DNA of 6,864 nt from an uncultured Eubacteriales bacterium (GTDB taxonomy: Bacteria > Bacillota > Clostridia > Oscillospirales > Acutalibacteraceae), in assembly GCA_934667575.1 (NCBI GenBank), contig CAKUME010000057.1:1-6864 (forward strand). The letters run 5' to 3'. The position numbers and the translations under genes are program-made. The notes beneath the pieces were generated by a model that made no database searches, was not told the DNA's origin, and was given only the letters and a program-made list of their open reading frames with translations. The first letter of the stretch is position 1, and every line of letters begins with the position of its first letter. Positions 1-6,032 of this stretch are shown here, piece after piece.

Positions 1-58
1 GCTCCGGACAGCGACGCGAACAATCAAAGCGTACCGTCAAGTGCGAGAACCAATGCGG

Positions 59-1711
59 TTAACGCTTGTAGTAACGATCCAACGCGGCCTGCCGCAGCTC
101 GGTCAGCTTGGCCAGATCCATATCGTTGATGTGGCTCACATAGCTGTCCCAATCCTTATCAAGCGACAGGGTGCCGTCCACAAAGCTGACGAAACTTTCG
201 CTCACATAGGTGTCAATGTTGGTGCTGATAGAAGACACCTCGGTGGCTTCGTCCGCCGTTTGCGTGACCAGCGGGAAGCTCGCGGACTGCGTGCCGTTCT
301 CGTCCGAGTTCCACACGGCCAGTGCATCCAGGCCGGGGCCTTTGGACGATTTGCCCAGCACGAGACGGTTGTAATAATCCATGGCGAGCGGGCCCTCTTT
401 GCGGATATACTTTGTAATGGCGTTCGCCGCGCTCAAACCGTCGGCGTCCTTCGTAACCAGCTCGGTCAGTGCCGGCCAGCCGTTTTCCATCGTAAAGGTT
501 GTGCCCTCTTTGCCCCAGTTCATCGCGCGGTCGCCTTCTTCGCTCCACGCCCAGTCGAGGTAGGTGAGCGCCGCGCCCATTTGGGTGCACGAAGTGGAAA
601 TGGCCGCGCCGTTGTTGCGGTACGCATAATCCGACTGCTTCAGCTTCAGCTTCTGATCGGCCGTTTTCTTCGGATTGACCAGGCCGATGAAATCAAAGGC
701 GGACGAAGCATCCTTTTCGTGGCACTGATCATAGAGCGCATTGCCCCACGAAGAATAGAACCCGATCCACATACCGGTTTCGCCGGAAATAATTTTCGCC
801 TGGCAGGTGGTACCGTCTTGGTTGGCATAGTCCGGATCCAGCAGCCCTTTTTCATACAGCGTGTGCAGCGTGCGCAGATACTCGCGATAGCTGTCCTGCA
901 CCGGCGCAAACACCGCTTTTTTGTCCACATCCATAAAATCGGAGCTGGATATATCGTACGCACTGGCAAAGGACTGCGCAGTTTTCAGCGTCCAGATCTG
1001 AGGCGAGAACGGATACGGAATGTTCAGCTTCTCTTTGAATGCGGTCAGCACATTGATGTAATCGTCGATCGTGACCGGCGCTTTCATGCCCACCTGATCG
1101 AGGAAATCTTTGCGCACCATAATGCCCATCCAGTTTTCGTCCGTCGGAGCACGGTTCAGAATGGTTTCCCATTTGTCTCCGGGAGAAGTGGTGAAAATGC
1201 TGGGCACACAGTAGTAACGGCCGCTGTCGGACTTCACCATGGCTTGTACCTCGGGGTATTTATCGAGGTAAGCCGTCAGGTTCGGCATATACTGCTTGAT
1301 GCCGTCGGTGATGTCTTGGATCACTTTCGTGTCCATGGCCGCATCCGGGCCGCCGGCATAGGACTGCCAGCCGTTTTCCAAAATGTCCGGCTTCTGGTCG
1401 GAAAGAATCAGCGTATTGAATTTGTCGCTTTCCTGACCTTTGGGCGGGATCACCCAATCAATAATAATGCCGGTGGCTTCCTCCGCCATTTTGTAGCACA
1501 GCATATCCGCGTTGGAGCTGTACACATCCGGCGCCCGAAGCGACGCAAAGTAGGTCAGCTTGGCGCCCGCAAAGCTTTCCGGCTTGCTCTCGGTGGCCGA
1601 AGCCCCACCCGACGAGGAGCTGGGCTGCTTGGAGCTGGTCGCGCCGCCGCTGCACGCGGTGAGCGAAAGCAGCATGGCCGCAGACAGCACGCCTGCAAGA
1701 ATTTTTTTCAT
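59..1711 (-). CDS. Extracellular solute-binding lipoprotein of an ABC importer (LplA-like, family 1)
   Basis: This 550-residue protein is probably the membrane-anchored binding subunit of an ABC importer for a sugar or oligosaccharide. Seen: an N-terminal signal with Lys2-Lys3, a hydrophobic stretch and the lipobox SLTAC, so Cys20 should be lipidated. A Ser/Gly-rich linker (about 21-47) follows, then a mature domain starting near 'AKLTYFASLRAP'. Family-typical elements are RYYCVPSIF (about 165-173) and MVRKDFLDQVGMKAPVTIDDY (about 198-218), which match the 'RKDWLDKLGLKVPTTWDEF' pattern of LplA-type binding proteins. The C-terminal half is rich in aromatics (WAWSEEGDRAMNWG), as expected for a sugar cleft. 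Start choice: ATG at 1711 has GGAGG (1719-1723 on the complement) 7 bases upstream. No permease or ATPase is in the window; they may lie beyond base 1. The ligand cannot be read from sequence. Confidence 0.93.
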   Translation of the reverse strand: MKKILAGVLSAAMLLSLTACSGGATSSKQPSSSSGGASATESKPESFAGAKLTYFASLRAPDVYSSNADMLCYKMAEEATGIIIDWVIPPKGQESDKFNTLILSDQKPDILENGWQSYAGGPDAAMDTKVIQDITDGIKQYMPNLTAYLDKYPEVQAMVKSDSGRYYCVPSIFTTSPGDKWETILNRAPTDENWMGIMVRKDFLDQVGMKAPVTIDDYINVLTAFKEKLNIPYPFSPQIWTLKTAQSFASAYDISSSDFMDVDKKAVFAPVQDSYREYLRTLHTLYEKGLLDPDYANQDGTTCQAKIISGETGMWIGFYSSWGNALYDQCHEKDASSAFDFIGLVNPKKTADQKLKLKQSDYAYRNNGAAISTSCTQMGAALTYLDWAWSEEGDRAMNWGKEGTTFTMENGWPALTELVTKDADGLSAANAITKYIRKEGPLAMDYYNRLVLGKSSKGPGLDALAVWNSDENGTQSASFPLVTQTADEATEVSSISTNIDTYVSESFVSFVDGTLSLDKDWDSYVSHINDMDLAKLTELRQAALDRYYKR

Positions 1712-1751
1712 TTGATTACCTCCGTTTGGTGTTTGTGTGTTTTCTGCATTT

Positions 1752-1796
1752 CGTTTGGGCGAAACGCTTTGATTTGTTCCCTCCCGATTGAAATCG
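1752..1796 (-). promoter_or_regulatory. Two small inverted repeats in the leader of the solute-binding protein gene (possible operators)
   Basis: The untranslated leader holds CGTTT-GGGCG-AAACG (1752-1766) and CGATT-GA-AATCG (1785-1796). Both are perfect inverted repeats of 5-base arms, a size seen in LacI-family and similar operators. Placed downstream of the promoter, they could act as roadblock operators or as weak RNA hairpins. Which one, or whether either is functional, is not shown by the sequence. Confidence 0.3.
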
Positions 1797-1824
1797 CCTA
1801 AGATTTTCCGTCGGGGCTGCCTTG

Positions 1825-1853
1825 ATTATAGCAATGTGTGCACAGCTTGGCAA
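1825..1853 (-). promoter_or_regulatory. Sigma-A-type promoter for the solute-binding protein gene
   Basis: On the minus strand a TTGCCA -35 box (1848-1853) and a perfect TATAAT -10 box (1825-1830) are separated by exactly 17 bases. Transcription should start near 1818, giving a leader of about 107 bases before the ATG at 1711. No other comparable promoter is visible in front of this gene. Confidence 0.8.
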
Positions 1854-2069
1854 TCGTTAATTTTTTGTTTCGTATGCAATTCTTTGGTTTCAGTAAAAAA
1901 ACAAAAAAACGAGTGCGCACGGCGGGAGCGTGCAATTTTTGTGCCGCCGGCCGCGCGCCGCGCCGCAGCGCGATTTTTGCGCTTGCCGCTTGTGCACACG
2001 CCGCAAAAAAATCGATCGCCTGCCGTTCCGCCCGCCGGGATACACAATTTTTTTGCAGCAAAATAAGAA
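1854..2069. other. Non-coding divergent intergenic region with A/T tracts and GC-rich inverted repeats
   Basis: No credible gene is seen between the two divergent promoters; the open frames here are unlike any known protein and merely reflect few stops. The region has A-runs at 1894-1908 and repeated blocks of the form C-R-A-T5-G: GCAATTTTTGTGC (1932-1944), CGATTTTTGCG (1971-1981), and the inverse CGCAAAAAAATCG (2002-2014). It also holds a GCACG-N7-CGTGC hairpin (1917-1933) followed by AATTTTT. The segments 1971-1981 and 2002-2014 can pair around a 20-base loop. This could be a regulatory or structured RNA segment; no known RNA family is recognised. Confidence 0.5.
1917..1940 (+). terminator. 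Weak terminator-like hairpin in the divergent intergenic region
   Basis: A 5-bp stem GCACG/CGTGC with a 7-base loop (1917-1933) is followed by AATTTTT (1934-1940). On the opposite strand the same stem is followed, some bases later, by long T-runs complementary to 1894-1908. No gene clearly ends here, so it may only insulate the divergent promoters or be chance. Confidence 0.25.
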
Positions 2070-2098
2070 TTGACGGAATTTCCATTTCGTATTATAAT
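2070..2098 (+). promoter_or_regulatory. Consensus sigma-A promoter for the cation exporter/kinase-like operon
   Basis: TTGACG (2070-2075) and TATAAT (2093-2098) are spaced by exactly 17 bases, near-perfect matches to the -35 and -10 consensus. Transcription should begin about 2104-2106. The TTG at 2070 can be mistaken for a start codon of the downstream frame; it is more plausibly the -35 box, which forces translation to start further down, at 2154. Confidence 0.85.
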
Positions 2099-2107
2099 GA
2101 AAGAAAC

Positions 2108-2134
2108 GCCCGCGTGCGCGCGGGCAAATTTTTT
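2108..2134 (+). promoter_or_regulatory. Terminator-like hairpin at the extreme 5' end of the exporter mRNA
   Basis: A perfect 7-bp GC stem GCCCGCG/CGCGGGC with a TGCG tetraloop (2108-2125) is followed by AAATTTTTT (2126-2134). It begins only about 3 bases after the predicted transcription start. The shape is that of an intrinsic terminator, but a nascent RNA this short would still be inside or just leaving the initiation complex. It may be a 5'-end stabilising stem-loop, or part of an attenuation or promoter-escape control. The structure is certain from the sequence; its role is inference. Confidence 0.55.
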
Positions 2135-2153
2135 AACGGGAGGCGCGCTGCGC

Positions 2154-3371
2154 ATGGCGGAACAATCAAACAAAGAACGCAGTCCGGTTCCGGCGGAGAC
2201 TTCGGCGCCCACCGGCGTTTCGGCTGCGCCGGTGGATGCGCGGACGCGTGAGCGGGCGGGTGCAATTGCGGGCGCGGTGGGCATGGGCTGCAATGTGCTG
2301 CTGTTTGCCGTGAAGCTGCTGGTGGGCACGGCGGCAAATTCCATTGCCATTACCGCCGATGCATTCAATAACCTTTCCGACGCAGGCTCCTCGCTGGTAA
2401 CGGCGGTGGGGTTCCGCATGTCCGGCAAGCCCGCCGACCGCGAGCATCCGTTTGGCCATGGCCGAATTGAATACATTTCGGGGCTGATCGTGGCATTTGT
2501 CATTCTGCTGGTCGGGTTTGAGCTGTTCACCTCGTCGGTGAAAAAAATATTTCACCCCGATGCGCTCCAGAGCGGCCCGGCTGCCATCGCGGTGTTGCTC
2601 GGCTCCATCGCGGTAAAGCTGTTCATGGGCTTGTTTTACCGCCGCGTCGGCCGCCGCATTCAGTCCACCGCGCTGATGGCCGCCATGACCGACAGCATTT
2701 CCGATATGGCGGCCACTGCGGCGGTGGTGCTTTCGGTGGCCGTGCATCTGATTTGGGGCGTGAACATCGACGGCATCATGGGTGCGATCGTGGCCGTGCT
2801 GATTTTTGTTGCGGGCATCAAAACCGTGTCCGACACGCTCAGCCCGCTGCTCGGTCAGGCGCCCGACCCGGCGCTGGTGCGGCAGATCCGTGACATGGTG
2901 CTCTCCTACGATGGCATTTTGGGCATTCACGATATGTTGGTGCATAACTACGGGCCGGGGCGCTTTTTGGCGTCGCTGCACGCCGAAGTGGACGCGAATC
3001 GCACCCTAACGGATACCCACGAGCTGATTGACCGCATTGAGCGCGACATTCACGAGCGCCTGGGGGTGCTCACGGTGATCCACATGGACCCGGTGCAGCG
3101 CGACACGCCGCGCGTTTGCGAGCTGCGCGCGCTCACGGAGGAAGTGCTCCGCGAGCTGGACCCCCGGCTGAGCTTCCACGATTTTCGCATTGTGGACGGC
3201 ACCACGCGCACCAATGTGATTTTTGACGTGGTGGTGCCGTATCGGTTCCCGATGAACGAGGCGGAGCTGAACGAAGCGCTCAACAAAGCGTTTCGCGCCC
3301 GCGATCCGCAGCTGTGCGCGGTGGTCACCATGGATACCTCGTTCACCGGCGACAGCGATAATCTAAAATGA
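2154..3371 (+). CDS. Cation diffusion facilitator (CDF) transporter, predicted Mn2+ exporter
   Basis: A proton-coupled divalent-metal exporter of the inner membrane, 405 residues from the chosen start. After a polar N-terminus (1-35) come six likely membrane segments (about 36-58, 62-88, 105-127, 141-162, 172-199, 205-225). The family signature DREHPFGHGRIEY is at 95-107 and HMDP at 310-313. The metal site in TM2 is N72-N-L-S-D76 and in TM5 D180-S-I-S-D184. Asn-Asp/Asp-Asp is the pattern reported for MntE-type Mn2+ exporters, whereas zinc members carry His-Asp or Asp-Asp with His-Asp. The cytosolic tail is long: residues about 257-315 and 339-397 look like two copies of the same ferredoxin-like domain. 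ATG 2154 has GGGAGG (2138-2143) 10 bases upstream; the longer TTG start at 2070 coincides with the promoter. First gene of an operon. Confidence 0.93.
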   Translation: MAEQSNKERSPVPAETSAPTGVSAAPVDARTRERAGAIAGAVGMGCNVLLFAVKLLVGTAANSIAITADAFNNLSDAGSSLVTAVGFRMSGKPADREHPFGHGRIEYISGLIVAFVILLVGFELFTSSVKKIFHPDALQSGPAAIAVLLGSIAVKLFMGLFYRRVGRRIQSTALMAAMTDSISDMAATAAVVLSVAVHLIWGVNIDGIMGAIVAVLIFVAGIKTVSDTLSPLLGQAPDPALVRQIRDMVLSYDGILGIHDMLVHNYGPGRFLASLHAEVDANRTLTDTHELIDRIERDIHERLGVLTVIHMDPVQRDTPRVCELRALTEEVLRELDPRLSFHDFRIVDGTTRTNVIFDVVVPYRFPMNEAELNEALNKAFRARDPQLCAVVTMDTSFTGDSDNLK

Positions 3372-3384
3372 AAGGAAAATTGCC

Positions 3385-4425
3385 ATGCGAATTCGATCCC
3401 GATTTCTTCCCGCGCTGATCCTATGCGCGGTGCTGTGCGTGCTGCCGTGGAGCGCGCTGCTCCTGGTCGGATTTTCGGCCCCGCTGGCGGCGGTTTGCTC
3501 CGGCTGCACGCTGCTCACCGTGCTGGCGGTGCTGCTTGCGCGCCGGGCGCGGCGGCAGCGCGAACAGGCGCTTTGCGCGCAGCTGCGGCTCTATTATGAG
3601 GCGATCGCGCCTGCTATGGACGAAGCCGACATGCCGCAAACCGCCGAAGGCTGGTCGCGCGCGCTCGGCAAGGCGGCAGCTGCGCAGGCGTCCGACGCGC
3701 AGCAGGCGCAGGCGCTCACCGCAAAATTTTTGTCCCGCTGGTCGCAGGAATCGCTGAATGCGCTCGAAGAAATGCAGGAATCGGCGCGCCGCGCCGCGCA
3801 CACGCTCCCGGTGGAGGGACGCTTGCTTGCGCACGAGGCCAACACGCTCCGCGGGCTGGATGAGCAGTTGATGCGCTTTTTTCGCTGTGAAACCGATTGC
3901 TCGCTCTGCCGCATTCAAGAGGTGGAGCTGTCGCGCGTGATCAGTGAAGCGGTACTGCGCCGGTCGGATGCGCTGCGCGCGCGCCAGATCGGGCTGCGCC
4001 GCAATTCCACGCGGCTGCGCACGATGTCGGATCCGGTGCTGCTCGCGGGCGTGCTCGACGCGCTGCTGGACAATGCCCTGCGCCACACGCCCGACCGCGG
4101 CGCGATCGGGCTGCTTTGCCGCGAAACGGATGGCCAAGCCGAAATCGTGGTGGAAGACGCGGGCAGCGGCATTCCGGCCGACGAGCTGCCGCATGTGTTT
4201 GAGCGCGGGTTTGTGGGCCGCGGGGAGTCGCCGGCGCAGGCCGGGCTGGGGCTCTACACCGCGCGCGCCTACTGTGAGCTGCTGGGGCACAGCATTTCAT
4301 TGCGCTCCGCCGAAGGGCACGGCACACAGGCCATCCTGCGGCTGAAGCTTGCCCCGGTTGCCAAAGCGGAAAAGCCCGCCGAGGATGCGGCGGCGGAAAC
4401 GCCCGCGGCAAATGCCATGCAGTAA
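3385..4425 (+). CDS. BceS-like membrane histidine-kinase homologue lacking the phospho-acceptor His
   Basis: This 346-residue protein has two adjacent hydrophobic segments (about 7-30 and 33-52) joined by almost no external loop, as in intramembrane-sensing BceS-type kinases. The ATPase domain is intact in outline: N-box LLDNALRHT (N230), G1 box DAGSG (258-262), HVFERGF F-box (270-276) and AGLGLY G2 box (286-291). The dimerisation helix reads RWSQESLNALEEM (118-130); in BceS kinases the same place reads RW-x-HQ-x-KTP, so the His (here Gln121) and Pro (here Ala126) are missing. A C168-x3-C172-x2-C175 cluster precedes the ATPase. The tail (323-346) is Ala/Pro/Glu-rich. AAAGGAAAA overlaps the preceding stop; the 13-base gap to the exporter gene suggests co-transcription. 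No response regulator adjoins it. It may be a pseudokinase, a phosphatase-like regulator, or use another acceptor. Confidence 0.85.
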   Translation: MRIRSRFLPALILCAVLCVLPWSALLLVGFSAPLAAVCSGCTLLTVLAVLLARRARRQREQALCAQLRLYYEAIAPAMDEADMPQTAEGWSRALGKAAAAQASDAQQAQALTAKFLSRWSQESLNALEEMQESARRAAHTLPVEGRLLAHEANTLRGLDEQLMRFFRCETDCSLCRIQEVELSRVISEAVLRRSDALRARQIGLRRNSTRLRTMSDPVLLAGVLDALLDNALRHTPDRGAIGLLCRETDGQAEIVVEDAGSGIPADELPHVFERGFVGRGESPAQAGLGLYTARAYCELLGHSISLRSAEGHGTQAILRLKLAPVAKAEKPAEDAAAETPAANAMQ

Positions 4426-4597
4426 CGAATCTTTCGGCACAAGTGCTGCGGCCGATGTACCCCGCCCCAAAGCCACCCACCTAATTGGCAATGCAGTGTG
4501 TGAGTGCCGCGGTTCTCGCCCTTTCTGCCGATGCAAAAACGGCGCATTGTGCCCCCCGAAAGGCCTTTTGCAGTTCTTCGCACAGCATCAAAACGGA

Positions 4598-4649
4598 AAA
4601 GCCGCCCGCCGGATGTCGCAAACCTGCGATACATCCGGCGAGCGGCTTT
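4598..4649 (-). terminator. Intrinsic terminator hairpin between convergent genes (probably bidirectional)
   Basis: Arms 4598-4616 and 4631-4649 pair over 19 positions with a single mismatch. The 14-base interior holds a second stem CGCA-AACC-TGCG (4617-4628), giving about 23 bp in total. Read on the minus strand it lies 28 bases after the stop of the Wzz-like gene and ends in GCTTTTCCGTTTT, a usable U-tract. On the plus strand only CTTTG follows, so termination of the kinase-like gene, which ends 170 bases upstream, would be weaker. Confidence 0.75.
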
Positions 4650-4676
4650 GTGCATCGTCGAAGAAAATCGACGCGA

Positions 4677-5861
4677 TCAAATTTCAATCAGTCCCAGGTA
4701 GTGTGCGCCGCAGAGCTCGAGCACGTTCATCATGCAGTCAATGGCGCGCACATCGGATACGCCGCGCGACTCCACAATCACCACGTTTTGCTGGCGGAGC
4801 GCCGCGGTCGCGTTGGGATCGTGCGACGGATCGCCCACCGCACGGACGGCACAGTCGGTCAGATGCTTTTGCAGCGCGCTGCAAACGAGCTGCAGCTGCG
4901 CCGCGGCAACGGTGCCGGTCAGCAGGATTTCCGCGCCCGAACCGGCCTGCACCTGCAGCTTGGCGGCGATCATGCGATAGGCTTCGTCCGGATTTTTGGC
5001 GTCGGGGCTGCTCATATGCCGGGCCGCCCAGCGATCCAGCGCGGCGCGATGCTTGGGCTTGACCTCATGCAGGCTGCCCAGCGCCGACACCGGATAGTTG
5101 GCGGTGATCTCGTCGGCGGACTGCAGCGTGTGGGTAAACAGCACGCGCACAAACAGCACAAGCAGCTGCACAAACACACCCAAAATTGCGCCCACCACGG
5201 CGAACATCACAATTTTTTTCTTACCGGGCGCAGTGGAAACCGGTTCGAGCTTTTTGCTCAGCTCCTCCACATCCTCTTTCAGCTGAAGAATTTCGCGCTC
5301 AATTTTTGCGTTTTCTTCCGGCAGCGTATACTCATTGGCGTTTTCCAGGCTGCGAATATCGCTCTGATAGGAGCGAATGGAGCGATTGCATTCGGCAATG
5401 GCGTTCTGCGCATTGCGGATGCTGTCGGTCAGCGCGGAAATCTGGGTGCGCAGCGCAATGGCCACGTCGCTGTCGAGCCGGCCCAACACGGCGCGGGCTT
5501 CTTCGCGGCTCTGCTGGCAATCCTGAATATATTCGTTATAGCGGTCAATTTGCTCATTCTGCGACTGAATCTCGGCCTTTTTGTCGGCGATCAGCAGCTG
5601 GTTGCTTTCAATTTTGCGCGCGTTGTCGCGAATGGTAATTTCATAGTCCGAAATCTGGTCGTTCGTGTCATCAATCTGCTTTTGCGTGTCGGCCTGCACG
5701 GTTGCACTGATCGAAGATCCCGATTTTTTCGTGGCGGTGTAGCCACCAAGCAGCAGCGCGCCGATCAGCATAAAGATCAGCAGCTGCCGCCACCGCCGAA
5801 CAAATTCCCAAAACAGCGGCTTGAGATAAATGGTTCGTTCCGGTGCGGTATGATGCTCCAT
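4677..5861 (-). CDS. Wzz/chain-length-determinant protein with degenerate BY-kinase-like C-terminal domain
   Basis: A polysaccharide co-polymerase-like protein that should sit in the cytoplasmic membrane and act in capsule or exopolysaccharide assembly. Numbering is from the longer start at 5888 (403 residues). TM1 is about 34-52. A long, Gln/Asp/Ile-rich coiled coil spans about 65-215, with a short Pro motif (P216, P221) before TM2 (about 226-250), as in the Wzz family. The C-terminal 255-403 follows the outline of a bacterial tyrosine kinase: DEAYRMIAAKLQV (301-313), then a strand ILLTGTVAAAQLQL (321-334) where the Walker A GKS/T should be, a VVIVESRG strand (369-376), and a final YLGLIEI. 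No GKS/T, and no C-terminal Tyr cluster, are present, so kinase activity is unlikely. Start choice: ATG 5861 has GGAG 11 bases upstream; ATG 5888, in the same frame, has no ribosome site. No other polysaccharide gene is in the window. Confidence 0.8.
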   Translation of the reverse strand: MEHHTAPERTIYLKPLFWEFVRRWRQLLIFMLIGALLLGGYTATKKSGSSISATVQADTQKQIDDTNDQISDYEITIRDNARKIESNQLLIADKKAEIQSQNEQIDRYNEYIQDCQQSREEARAVLGRLDSDVAIALRTQISALTDSIRNAQNAIAECNRSIRSYQSDIRSLENANEYTLPEENAKIEREILQLKEDVEELSKKLEPVSTAPGKKKIVMFAVVGAILGVFVQLLVLFVRVLFTHTLQSADEITANYPVSALGSLHEVKPKHRAALDRWAARHMSSPDAKNPDEAYRMIAAKLQVQAGSGAEILLTGTVAAAQLQLVCSALQKHLTDCAVRAVGDPSHDPNATAALRQQNVVIVESRGVSDVRAIDCMMNVLELCGAHYLGLIEI

Positions 5862-5900
5862 ATTTTTTAAAACTCCAATCCGTTTCATTTATTCAACCAA

Positions 5901-5929
5901 GTGATTTCACGAATATTATATCATTATTC
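5901..5929. promoter_or_regulatory. Palindromes over the -10 and start region of the Wzz-like promoter (possible operators)
   Basis: GTGATTTCAC (5901-5910) is an inverted repeat of GTGA/TCAC arms with a 2-base centre, sitting on the predicted transcription start. Immediately beside it is GAATA-N9-TATTC (5911-5929), which spans the -10 box. A repressor bound at either would block the promoter. The regulator is not identifiable, and the intergenic region also precedes the divergent ldhA gene. Confidence 0.35.
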
Positions 5930-5943
5930 CACACTGTAGTCAA
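5915..5943 (-). promoter_or_regulatory. Consensus sigma-A promoter for the Wzz-like gene
   Basis: On the minus strand TTGACT (5938-5943) and TATAAT (5915-5920) are 17 bases apart, a near-perfect consensus. Transcription should start about 5907-5910. Start codon 5888 would leave a leader of only about 20 bases with no ribosome site; 5861 leaves about 48 bases and includes the GGAG. Confidence 0.85.
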
Positions 5944-6001
5944 TTGAAAATCCGGAAAACGCGCATATTTCGGGGACGCGGCGCGCAAGCTACTTTTCGT
6001 T

Positions 6002-6014
6002 CCGGCGCAGCCGG
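6002..6014 (+). promoter_or_regulatory. Small GC-rich hairpin just before the ldhA ribosome site
   Basis: CCGGC-GCA-GCCGG (6002-6014) forms a 5-bp stem with a 3-base loop, ending 6 bases before the GGAG (6021-6024). It could affect access to the ribosome site or protect the mRNA end; it may also be chance in a GC-rich sequence. Confidence 0.3.
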
Positions 6015-6032
6015 CGGAAAGGAGAACACGCG

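Noticed and set aside
41..1801. 586-residue open frame on the plus strand
   Set aside because: It lies wholly antisense to the solute-binding protein, has no ribosome site and His/Arg/Val-rich composition typical of the reverse complement of a GC-rich gene. The opposite strand has signal peptide, lipobox and family motifs.
1826..2530. 234-residue minus-strand open frame across the divergent promoters
   Set aside because: It overlaps the promoter region and the exporter gene and resembles no family; composition follows the GC-rich intergenic repeats.
3421..4290. 289-residue minus-strand open frame inside the kinase-like gene
   Set aside because: Arg/Ala/Gln-rich shadow of the sense frame, which has clear ATPase boxes.
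4426..4597. A small gene or terminator directly after the kinase-like gene
   Set aside because: Only short weak stems (such as GCAC-AA-GTGC near 4437) without a T-run, and no open frame with a ribosome site and recognisable product.
4485..5870. 461-residue open frame on the plus strand
   Set aside because: It is the antisense shadow of the Wzz-like gene and runs through the terminator hairpin; no domain is recognisable.
5901..5943. Rex redox-repressor site between the Wzz-like gene and ldhA
   Set aside because: Expected for fermentation genes, but no TTGTTAA-N4-TTAACAA-like sequence is present; the palindromes here do not match it.
5944..5971. Promoter for ldhA (TTGAAA, 16 bases, TATTTC)
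   Set aside because: The -10 matches only half the consensus, so it is mentioned with ldhA but not listed as a feature.
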